In this document: positions 1 through 6,082 of the stretch, one piece after another
How the letters are laid out: the number at the start of each line of letters is the position of its first letter
Position numbering within the stretch: the first letter of the stretch is position 1
From: Clostridiales bacterium
Lineage (GTDB): Bacteria; Bacillota; Clostridia; Christensenellales; Borkfalkiaceae
DNA length: 39,536 nt
Assembly: GCA_022508265.1 (NCBI GenBank)
Contig: JAFLVP010000016.1
Location: 1 to 39,536, forward strand
Reading direction: 5' to 3'
Translations under genes and position numbers: made by a program
Notes under the pieces: generated by a model
Database searches by the model: none
What the model was told of the DNA's origin: nothing
Seen by the model: only the letters and a program-made list of their open reading frames with translations

Positions 1-75
1 GAGGCGTAGCGCAGTTGGTAGCGCGTATGGTTCGGGACCATAAGGTCGTGGGTTCAAATCCCGTCGCCTCGACCA
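1..75 (+). tRNA. tRNA-Pro (anticodon CGG), first base outside the window
   Basis: A complete cloverleaf except for base 1. The acceptor strand GAGGCG pairs with CGCCTC at the 3' end, and the missing first base is predicted to be C, pairing with G71. The anticodon stem TATGG/CCATA encloses the loop TTCGGGA, giving anticodon CGG at 33-35. The T-loop TTCAAAT sits at 53-59 and CCA is encoded at 73-75. The 3' tail is duplicated at 243-257. Confidence 0.95.
55..69 (+). repeat. tRNA-Pro 3'-tail direct repeat, copy 1 (within the tRNA)
   Basis: The 15-bp sequence CAAATCCCGTCGCCT, covering part of the T arm and the acceptor 3' strand, recurs exactly at 243-257. A duplicated tRNA 3' end is the usual scar of integration at a tRNA gene. 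Confidence 0.85.
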
Positions 76-242
76 AGCTTGCATAGTGCCATTTTGGCGC
101 TATGCAAGGTTGATTCTGTCAGGCGTTCCCAAGGGATTTGAGGGGAGGCAAGAAAAACGTAGTTTTTCGCAGGTCGGAGGACTCTACCGACGACTTGACA
201 GCCCTCGGTTTGGACTGTCAACCGTGCGCGCCGCTCAAGGCG
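76..242 (+). other. Structured, gene-free segment between the two tRNA-Pro tails
   Basis: No convincing ORF. It holds four consecutive stem-loops: GCATAGTGCCA/TGGCGCTATGC (81-105), GAAAAAC-GTA-GTTTTTC (152-168), GTCGG/CCGAC (173-191) and TTGACAG/CTGTCAA (195-221). The first may be the 3' processing or termination hairpin of tRNA-Pro, although it lacks a T-run. The arrangement of hairpin, structured core and tRNA-tail copy parallels the elements behind tRNA-Tyr near 38485-39157. Confidence 0.6.
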
Positions 243-257
243 CAAATCCCGTCGCCT
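243..257 (+). repeat. tRNA-Pro 3'-tail direct repeat, copy 2
   Basis: Exact 15-bp copy of the tRNA-Pro 3' end (CAAATCCCGTCGCCT), 188 bp downstream of the original. The rest of a tRNA is absent here, so this is a tail fragment and not a second tRNA gene. Confidence 0.85.
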
Positions 258-271
258 AAATTTAATGAGAG

Positions 272-293
272 TTGCCCGCTATATAAGCGGGCA
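272..293 (+). terminator. Stem-loop after the tRNA-Pro region
   Basis: TTGCCCGCT and AGCGGGCAA form a perfect 9-bp stem with a 4-base loop (281-284), followed by TTTAAAAA. The T-run is short, so termination is plausible but not certain. It sits 25 bp before the thyA start codon. Confidence 0.5.
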
Positions 294-318
294 ATTTAAA
301 AAGTGCAAAGGAAAAGTT

Positions 319-1149
319 ATGAGCAGAGCGGACGAAATATTTATTTCGAATATTAAAGATATACTTGAAAACGGTGTTTGGGACACCGACCTTAAAGTGC
401 GCCCGCGCTGGTCGGACGGAGCTCCCGCGCACACGGTAAAAAAATTCGGTATTGTCAACCGCTATAACCTGCAGGAAGAATTTCCTATTCTCACAATCCG
501 CCGCACGGCTTTCCGCTCGTGCGTGGACGAGCTTCTTTGGATATGGCAAAAAAAGAGCAACAACATCCACGATTTAAAGTCGCACATATGGGACCAGTGG
601 GCGGACGAGAGCGGCAGCATAGGCAAGGCGTACGGCTATCAGCTCGGCATAAAGCACAAGTACAATGAGGGCGAGTTCGACCAGGTTGACAGAGTGCTTT
701 TCGACCTCAAGAACAACCCCGCAAGCCGCAGGATAATGACCAATATCTACAATTTTTCCGATTTGCACGAAATGAATTTATACCCTTGCGCGTACTCAAT
801 GACCTTCAACGTCTCGGGCGACACCTTAAACGGAATTTTGAACCAGCGCTCCAACGATATGCTCACAGCCAACAACTGGAACGTTGTGCAGTACGCCGTG
901 CTCCTAATTATGCTTGCGCAGGTTTCAAACCTTAAAGCGGGCGAGCTTATACACGTAATTTCCGACGCGCATATCTACGACAGACACGTTGAAACCGTAA
1001 AAGAAATTATAGAAATGCCTCGTTTCCCCGCCCCAAAACTTGAAGTAGATAAAAGCGTTAAGGATTTCTACGATTTCACGGTCGACAGCTTTAAACTTAT
1101 CGATTATAAATGCAACGAAAAGCAATACACAATTCCTGTTGCCGAATAG
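319..1149 (+). CDS. thyA: Thymidylate synthase (ThyA)
   Basis: Methylates dUMP to dTMP using methylene-tetrahydrofolate, in cytosolic dTTP synthesis. The product is 276 aa, near the usual 264-280. The catalytic cysteine is C157 in YPCAYS (the family more often has PPCH). The phosphate-binding QRS motif follows at about 176-178, and the conserved SDAHIYDRHVE block at about 215-225 contributes nucleotide-binding His and Tyr. I chose the ATG at 319 because GGAAAAG lies just upstream; an in-frame ATG at 265 would add residues from the hairpin DNA. folA follows after 18 bp, giving the classic pairing in which DHFR recycles the dihydrofolate that ThyA produces. Confidence 0.93.
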   Translation: MSRADEIFISNIKDILENGVWDTDLKVRPRWSDGAPAHTVKKFGIVNRYNLQEEFPILTIRRTAFRSCVDELLWIWQKKSNNIHDLKSHIWDQWADESGSIGKAYGYQLGIKHKYNEGEFDQVDRVLFDLKNNPASRRIMTNIYNFSDLHEMNLYPCAYSMTFNVSGDTLNGILNQRSNDMLTANNWNVVQYAVLLIMLAQVSNLKAGELIHVISDAHIYDRHVETVKEIIEMPRFPAPKLEVDKSVKDFYDFTVDSFKLIDYKCNEKQYTIPVAE

Positions 1150-1167
1150 GAGGTTGAATACCCGTAC

Positions 1168-1668
1168 ATGAAAGCAATTGTACATGCCGATAAAAATTGG
1201 GGAATAGGCAAAAACAACTCGCTTATGTTCAAAATTCCCGCAGATATGAAGTTTTTTAAGGAAAAGACCACAGGCAATATAGTCGTCATGGGTAGCAACA
1301 CCTTAAAGTCCCTTCCCCAAGGCAAGCCCTTAAAGGACAGAATAAATATCGTTCTCTATCCCGAAGGCGAGGACAGGGAGGACTGCAAAATAGTACACTC
1401 TTTAAATGAACTGTTTACAGAAATTAAAAAATACCCGCCCGAAAGAGTTTTCGTAATCGGCGGACAGATGATGTATAAAACTCTCCTTGAGTACTGTGAC
1501 GAAGTGCTTGTAACCAAAGTGGAGGCGGAGGGCGACGCCGACGCGTTCTTTGAAAATCTCGATAAAAACGAAAATTTCAAGCTCGTTCACGAGAGCGAAC
1601 CGATAGAGACAAACAGCTATACAATCAAATTTACAACCTATAAAAATTTAAGCGTTAAACCAATATAA
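1168..1668 (+). CDS. folA: Dihydrofolate reductase
   Basis: Reduces dihydrofolate to tetrahydrofolate with NADPH, regenerating the cofactor that ThyA oxidises. The product is 166 aa, typical length. The substrate loop WGIGKNNSL (11-19) and the catalytic acid D26 in PADMKFFK are clear, and VFVIGGQMMY is the NADPH-binding GG segment. Two positions differ from common bacterial DHFR: the usual LPW is LMF, and VMGRKT is VMGSNT. An AGGAGG lies 14-15 nt before the ATG, rather far, so initiation may lean on coupling to thyA. A strong terminator follows at 1677. The substitutions could affect trimethoprim binding, but that is inference. Confidence 0.92.
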   Translation: MKAIVHADKNWGIGKNNSLMFKIPADMKFFKEKTTGNIVVMGSNTLKSLPQGKPLKDRINIVLYPEGEDREDCKIVHSLNELFTEIKKYPPERVFVIGGQMMYKTLLEYCDEVLVTKVEAEGDADAFFENLDKNENFKLVHESEPIETNSYTIKFTTYKNLSVKPI

Positions 1669-1676
1669 TTGTAACT

Positions 1677-1714
1677 GCCGCGGCGTGAAATTTCACGCCG
1701 CGGCTCTTTTTCTC
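1677..1714 (+). terminator. Rho-independent terminator after thyA-folA
   Basis: A perfect stem formed by GCCGCGGCGTG (1677-1687) and CACGCCGCGGC (1694-1704), closed by AAATTT, then TCTTTTTCTC. Confidence 0.92.
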
Positions 1715-1791
1715 ATAAAATGTAATGATTAAGTTTTTTACATTTTGCCTCAATGCTTAAAAATTTCGGCAAAGGGGCGCGGAGAAGTACA

Positions 1792-2565
1792 TTGCAATGG
1801 ATAAATAATTTCACGGGCTGGCAGCTCGCACTGATGGCAACGGCGTTCACTTGGGCGCTGACGGCGGCGGGCGCGGCGTTCGTGTTCTTTTACAAAAAGG
1901 TAAACGAGTCGGCATTTTCGTTTATGATGAGCAGCGCGGCGGGAATAATGCTTGCTTCAACTTTTTTTTCACTGTTAGTTCCCGCTATGGAGCTGGCAAC
2001 AAATTTTTCATGGTTAATACTTACGGCGGGGTTTGTTTTGGGCGGAGCGCTCATTATAGTTATCGACCTCGTTATGGAGAAGTCGAAATTTTTTTCGGGG
2101 AACGAGCAAAAGCGAAGCTGTGTGGTTATGTGTGTTGCCGTAACTATGCACAACATACCCGAGGGCATGGCGGTGGGGGTAGCGTTCGGAGCGCTTGCCG
2201 CAGGGCAGACGGTGGAGGCGGTTGCGGCTATAATGCTTGCGGTCGGAATAGGCATACAAAACTTTCCCGAAGGTATGTGCGTAGCTTTTCCGCTTCGTGC
2301 AAACGGCATAAGCAAGGCGAAGAGTTTTTTCATAGGTCAGCTCTCGGGCGCGGTAGAAATAATTGCGGGGGTTATAGGCGCACTTGCAGTTACCGCAGTC
2401 AGCGGAATACTCCCTTGGGCGCTCGCGTTTTCGGCGGGCGCGATGGTGGCGGTGGTCTGCTCGGAGCTCATTCCCGAAAGCTTTTCACAGGGCAAAATCA
2501 AGGCGACGATAGGCGTAATATTCGGCTTTGCGCTAATGATGATTCTCGACTTGGCGTTCGGCTAA
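1792..2565 (+). CDS. ZIP family metal transporter (GufA-like)
   Basis: Integral membrane protein predicted to import divalent metal (Zn, Fe or Mn) into the cytoplasm. About eight hydrophobic segments are visible. The two ZIP metal-site helices are recognisable as HNIPEGMAVG and QNFPEGMCVAFP; the second carries Gln where many homologues have His. The C-terminal CSELIPES is also typical. I prefer the TTG at 1792: it has GGAG 7 nt upstream and gives the usual GufA N-terminus. An in-frame ATG at 1753 would add 13 basic residues and has no ribosome binding site. A second ZIP protein lies at 35073. Substrate cannot be told from sequence. Confidence 0.88.
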   Translation: MQWINNFTGWQLALMATAFTWALTAAGAAFVFFYKKVNESAFSFMMSSAAGIMLASTFFSLLVPAMELATNFSWLILTAGFVLGGALIIVIDLVMEKSKFFSGNEQKRSCVVMCVAVTMHNIPEGMAVGVAFGALAAGQTVEAVAAIMLAVGIGIQNFPEGMCVAFPLRANGISKAKSFFIGQLSGAVEIIAGVIGALAVTAVSGILPWALAFSAGAMVAVVCSELIPESFSQGKIKATIGVIFGFALMMILDLAFG

Positions 2566-2594
2566 TCAACGGATAAGTAATTAAGAAAATTCTG

Positions 2595-2600
2595 TATAAT
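2595..2600 (+). promoter_or_regulatory. Possible -10 for the SDR-spoVA unit
   Basis: TATAAT lies 27 bp before the SDR start. No good -35 is seen at 16-18 bp, and no clear forespore sigma-G site was recognised, so the sigma factor remains open. Confidence 0.35.
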
Positions 2601-2627
2601 TTTGGCAGTATTCCGCAAGATAGGAAT

Positions 2628-3428
2628 ATGGAAAAAACAAGCTTCAAAAAAACTGCGATAGTAGTGGGCGGCAGCTCGGGGATAGGCTATGAAACCTGCC
2701 TTCATCTTTCGGCACTCGGGTGGAACGTCGTAAATATTTCGCGCACGCCTTGCCAAAATCCAAAGGTTACGAATATCTGCGCCGACGTAACTCATACGGA
2801 TGAATTCCGTTCGGCGCTGACTACCGCTGCAAACGGCGGCATCTCCGCCCTTATTTACAGCGCTGGTTTTTCTATGGCTGCACCAATAGAGCACGCAAAG
2901 CAGGAGGACTTCAGGTATCTGTTTGAAGTCAACTTTTTCGGTGCGCTCACAGCGTTGCAGACGGTCATTCCGTTTATGAAGCAACGGGGTGGGAAAATAA
3001 TTCTCGTAAGCTCATTGGGCGGAGATTTACCCGTCATTTTCGACAGTTTTTATTCCTCGTCCAAAGCTGCACTCGAAATGCTCTGCCGTGCGGCATACGG
3101 CGAACTCAAGCCCTACAACATAAGCGTAACGGCGCTGCTTCCGGGCGGGACCGCAACAAACTTTACATTTAAAAGAAAGGTGTACTCGGACGAGGAGAAT
3201 AAGACGTACTCAAAGAGCGTAAACAGGGCGGTTGCAGCGCTCGCCAATATGGAGCAGAGCGGGATGTCGCCGTCTCAAGTTGCCGACATCATCTACAATA
3301 TTCTCAATTCGGACAAGCCTCCCGTAATAAAGATTTGCGGCGTAAAAAACACAATGTTCAGGCTTGTATCAAGGGTTATGCCCGAAAAGTTAACCTTAAA
3401 AATGAACGACAGGATGTACAATCAATGA
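2628..3428 (+). CDS. Short-chain dehydrogenase/reductase (SDR) family protein
   Basis: NAD(P)-dependent oxidoreductase of the classical SDR fold; substrate unknown. The product is 266 aa. The Rossmann nucleotide motif is GGSSGIG (14-20), the NAG-like motif is YSAG, and the catalytic Ser-Tyr-Lys triad is visible in LVSS and YSSSK. The extended C-terminus with a PPVI segment resembles sphinganine or keto-lipid reductase-type SDRs, but that is weak evidence. Its stop codon overlaps the start of a 26-residue ORF (ATGA), which in turn overlaps spoVAC, so it appears to be the first gene of the spoVA transcription unit and may act in the developing spore. That role is inferred from position only. 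Confidence 0.85.
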   Translation: MEKTSFKKTAIVVGGSSGIGYETCLHLSALGWNVVNISRTPCQNPKVTNICADVTHTDEFRSALTTAANGGISALIYSAGFSMAAPIEHAKQEDFRYLFEVNFFGALTALQTVIPFMKQRGGKIILVSSLGGDLPVIFDSFYSSSKAALEMLCRAAYGELKPYNISVTALLPGGTATNFTFKRKVYSDEENKTYSKSVNRAVAALANMEQSGMSPSQVADIIYNILNSDKPPVIKICGVKNTMFRLVSRVMPEKLTLKMNDRMYNQ

Positions 3429-3505
3429 AACGAGATATAGATTTAACCCGCCGCGACGAGCGGGAGAGCCTTATAAAACCTACCAAAGAGGGGGGCAAGA
3501 AATGA
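3425..3505 (+). CDS. 26-residue basic ORF between SDR and spoVAC
   Basis: Begins MKRDIDLTRRDE and ends KEGGKK, with no hydrophobic segment and 10 Lys/Arg residues. Its ATG overlaps the TGA of the SDR gene, and its own TGA overlaps the ATG of spoVAC, so both junctions are ATGA. This is exact translational-coupling geometry and suggests the ORF is translated. Its own last codons supply the GAGGGGGG ribosome binding site of spoVAC. It may be a true small protein, or a leader that couples spoVAC translation to SDR. I do not recognise it. Confidence 0.5.
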   Translation: MKRDIDLTRRDERESLIKPTKEGGKK

Positions 3506-3951
3506 CGGGAAAAACTCGTGAAAACTACAACGAAAACTACCTAAATTACGTAAAAACCCAGAACCCGCCGACAGACCATTTCAGAAACTGTCTTTCGGCG
3601 TTCGGCGTGGGCGGACTTATCTGCTGTATAGGTCAGTTTATCCGCTATATGCTCGGCTATATCGGTCTTACGGGCGACGAGCTCGCGGGCGCAACCTCGA
3701 TTGTACTCATATTTTTGGGCTGTCTGCTTACAGGCTTCGGCGTGTACGACAGGATAGGAAGACACGCGGGCGCCGGTTCAATCGTGCCCATTACGGGTTT
3801 TGCGAACAGCGTAGCGTCGCCTGCGATAGAGTTCAAAACGGAAGGCTGGATATTCGGTATGGCGGCAAAAATGTTCACGGTAGCAGGGCCCATTATCGTT
3901 TTCGGCGTATTTTCGGGCGTAATAGTAGGACTGATATATTTATTTATCTGA
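3502..3951 (+). CDS. spoVAC: Stage V sporulation protein AC
   Basis: Subunit of the SpoVA inner-membrane channel, which moves Ca-dipicolinic acid into the forespore and releases it at germination; in Bacillus SpoVAC is reported to be mechanosensitive. The product is 149 aa. The N-terminal YLNYVKTQNPP stretch and the membrane helices with GAGSIVPITGFANSV are hallmarks. It is preceded by a strong ribosome binding site (GAGGGGGG) within the overlapping 26-residue ORF and followed 5 bp later by spoVAD. Confidence 0.96.
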   Translation: MTGKTRENYNENYLNYVKTQNPPTDHFRNCLSAFGVGGLICCIGQFIRYMLGYIGLTGDELAGATSIVLIFLGCLLTGFGVYDRIGRHAGAGSIVPITGFANSVASPAIEFKTEGWIFGMAAKMFTVAGPIIVFGVFSGVIVGLIYLFI

Positions 3952-3956
3952 AAATT

Positions 3957-4955
3957 ATGAAAAAACAAGGTAACACTATATTTTTTAAAAACGAGCCGCG
4001 GATAACATCGTTTGCGGCGATATGCGGCAGCAAGGAAAAGGTTGGAATTTTGGGCGAGTACGCGGATATCACGCTCGAAGACGATATGTACGAGGAGAGC
4101 ACCTTTGAAAAAGCCGAGTGCAAGATGCTCACGAACGCCATTGCACTTGCCATAAAGAAGGGTGGCTATGAGGACAGGGATATCGACGCTCTCTTTTCGG
4201 GCGACCTCTTAAATCAGATAATTTCGGCAAGCTTTGCCGCCCGCGACTATGATTTCCCCTTTATGGGTATGTATTCGGCGTGTTCGACTATGAGTGAAAG
4301 CATCTTAATGGGCGCCGCTATGGTCAACGCAGGCTACTGCAACAGAGTAGTTGCTGCAACGGGCTCGCACTTTGCTTCGGCGGAAAGGCAGTACCGTTTC
4401 CCTTTGGAACAGGGAACGACCCGTCCGCCCCAATCGCAGTGGACGGTCACGGGCGCGGGAGGCTGCATAATTGCCGCCGAAGATAAGGGAATAAAGGTAG
4501 TAAGCGGAACGATGGGCAAGGTGGTTGACTACGGCGTAACCGACGTCAACAATATGGGCGCGGCAATGGCGCCCGCGGCGTCGGCGACACTTATTCAGCA
4601 CTTTGTAGACACGAACACCTCGCCCGAGGACTACGATTTAATCTTAACTGGCGATTTGGGCGCTCTCGGCAGCAGAATTTTAAAGGACTTAACCTGGGAA
4701 AAGGGATTTGACATCTCCTCTAACCACGTTGACTGCGGCGAAATCGTGTACAAGGTCATCGAGCGCGAATTTCAGGGCGGAAGCGGTGCGGGCTGCTCGG
4801 CAACCGTCTTAAATTCCTATATTTTATCTAAAATGAATGCGGGACTGTACCGAAGAATATTGTTTGCGGCGACGGGTGCGCTTCTTTCCACAGTTTCATC
4901 GGGACAGGGGGAGAGTATACCCTGCATAAGCCACGCCGTGCAGTTGGAGGTTTAA
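3957..4955 (+). CDS. spoVAD: Stage V sporulation protein AD
   Basis: Dipicolinate-binding, thiolase-fold component of the SpoVA complex, peripheral to the spore inner membrane. The product is 332 aa, usual length. Thiolase-like features include GMYSACSTMSES around the pseudo-active-site cysteine, and GTTRPPQSQWTVTGAGGC, highly conserved in SpoVAD. No clear Shine-Dalgarno precedes the ATG, so translation probably couples to spoVAC. spoVAE starts at the base after the stop codon. Only the AC-AD-AE core is present, as in many clostridia; the extra AA, AB, AF genes of Bacillus are absent here. Confidence 0.96.
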   Translation: MKKQGNTIFFKNEPRITSFAAICGSKEKVGILGEYADITLEDDMYEESTFEKAECKMLTNAIALAIKKGGYEDRDIDALFSGDLLNQIISASFAARDYDFPFMGMYSACSTMSESILMGAAMVNAGYCNRVVAATGSHFASAERQYRFPLEQGTTRPPQSQWTVTGAGGCIIAAEDKGIKVVSGTMGKVVDYGVTDVNNMGAAMAPAASATLIQHFVDTNTSPEDYDLILTGDLGALGSRILKDLTWEKGFDISSNHVDCGEIVYKVIEREFQGGSGAGCSATVLNSYILSKMNAGLYRRILFAATGALLSTVSSGQGESIPCISHAVQLEV

Positions 4956-5339
4956 ATGGAAGGAGAAATTATTGCAATACTTTTACAGTATTTAAAGGCT
5001 TTTGCAGTTGGCGGAAGCATCTGCCTTATAGCGCAGATAGTAATAAATTTTACAGACCTTTCGGCGGGAAAAATTTTAGTGTATTTTATGCTTGCGGGGA
5101 TTGTGTTGACCGCAATAGGGCTCTATCAGCCTCTCGTCGAGTTTGCCGGCGCGGGCGCAACGGTGCCCATTTCGGGCTTTGGATACTTGCTTGCAAACGG
5201 GGCAATGAAGGGGGCGGAGAAGGGCTTTTTCTCGGCAGTAACGGGTTCGCTCGCCGATGCCAGCGCAGGCGTTACAGCCGCCGTCGTATTCTCTTTTTTA
5301 ATGGCGCTCATTTTCAAATCCAGAACAAAACGCAGCTGA
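4956..5339 (+). CDS. spoVAE: Stage V sporulation protein AE
   Basis: Third membrane subunit of the SpoVA dipicolinate channel, 127 aa. Four hydrophobic segments are visible, with the conserved EFAGAGATVPISGFGYLLANG block resembling the related segment in SpoVAC. GGAGG lies 7 nt before the ATG, inside the end of spoVAD. The next gene, yunB, is also sporulation-related. Confidence 0.94.
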   Translation: MEGEIIAILLQYLKAFAVGGSICLIAQIVINFTDLSAGKILVYFMLAGIVLTAIGLYQPLVEFAGAGATVPISGFGYLLANGAMKGAEKGFFSAVTGSLADASAGVTAAVVFSFLMALIFKSRTKRS

Positions 5340-5363
5340 CGGGGTTAAATGTCCGAACCACTT

Positions 5364-5371
5364 CATACAAT
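5364..5371 (+). promoter_or_regulatory. Sigma-E-like -10 element of yunB
   Basis: CATACAAT matches the sigma-E -10 consensus and lies 5 nt before the yunB ATG. The -35 region is unclear. The predicted start site falls within a base of the start codon. Confidence 0.5.
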
Positions 5372-5376
5372 ATGGT

Positions 5377-6042
5377 ATGGGGCGTAAAAAATACAAAAAT
5401 AAAAAATTTCGTCGGTTTAAAGTGCTCGTGGCTATAATCTGCCTGTTGTTTATCGGGGTACTCATCTATTTTCAGCGCAACGTGACGAGGGTCTTGATTT
5501 CCATAAGCGAGGCAACAATCCGTTCGATAACTACCGTAGCTGTTAACGACGCAATTTACTATACCTTAAACGACACTATGCGCTACGAGGACCTAATAAC
5601 CATTGAAAGAGACGAAGGGGGGAGCGTCACCTCAATAACTACCGACAGTCTGAAAATAAACAGAATAGCGAGGGACACGGCGTATCTCTCGCAGGAGAAC
5701 TTAAACAAGATGAGCGCGGAGGGTATTTTAGTGCCTATCGGCGCGCTCACGGGCATAGAGGCGCTTGCAGGCTTCGGGCAGAAAATCAATATAAAGATTA
5801 TACCTATAAGCAACGTAGGGTGCCACTTCGTTTCAAAGTTTACCGAGGCGGGAATAAACCAGACCAAACACTCTCTATACCTTGAAATCGTTTCGGATAT
5901 TTCAATTATTATGCCCTCGAAAAGCACCAACTTTGCTTCTACGATAGAGGTACTCATCTGTGAAAGCGTAATAACGGGCAAAATCCCGGACGTCTATCTT
6001 CAGTCCTCGTTCGCAGGGCACGGCGGAGCGTTGGTTCCATAA
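5377..6042 (+). CDS. yunB: Sporulation protein YunB
   Basis: Mother-cell sporulation protein, 221 aa. In B. subtilis yunB belongs to the sigma-E regulon and its loss impairs sporulation; the molecular function is not established. A short basic N-terminus precedes one membrane anchor (about 15-29), followed by an extracytoplasmic domain with typical blocks: VNDAIYYTL, GILVPIGALTG and NVGCHFVSKFTEAGINQTKHS. No Shine-Dalgarno precedes the ATG, while a sigma-E-like CATACAAT ends 5 nt upstream, pointing to a leaderless transcript separate from spoVA. Confidence 0.93.
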   Translation: MGRKKYKNKKFRRFKVLVAIICLLFIGVLIYFQRNVTRVLISISEATIRSITTVAVNDAIYYTLNDTMRYEDLITIERDEGGSVTSITTDSLKINRIARDTAYLSQENLNKMSAEGILVPIGALTGIEALAGFGQKINIKIIPISNVGCHFVSKFTEAGINQTKHSLYLEIVSDISIIMPSKSTNFASTIEVLICESVITGKIPDVYLQSSFAGHGGALVP

Positions 6043-6072
6043 AAAAAGCGGAGCGCAAAAGCGCTCCGCTTT
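6041..6072. terminator. Bidirectional terminator between yunB and pheT
   Basis: Stem AGCGGAGCGC/GCGCTCCGCT with an AAAA loop, flanked by seven A on the left (a T-run for the minus strand) and TTTATAAA on the right. It serves both convergent units. Confidence 0.9.
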
Positions 6073-6082
6073 ATAAATTGAT

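Noticed and set aside
1851-2576. Long plus-strand ORF inside the ZIP gene
   Set aside because: Its low-complexity Gly/Arg/Cys composition is typical of a shifted frame of a GC-rich membrane gene, and it lacks a ribosome site.
5349-5387. 12-residue ORF (MSEPLHTIWYGA) before yunB
   Set aside because: It overlaps the sigma-E-like -10 of yunB and is out of frame with it; most likely chance, though a GGGG lies upstream.
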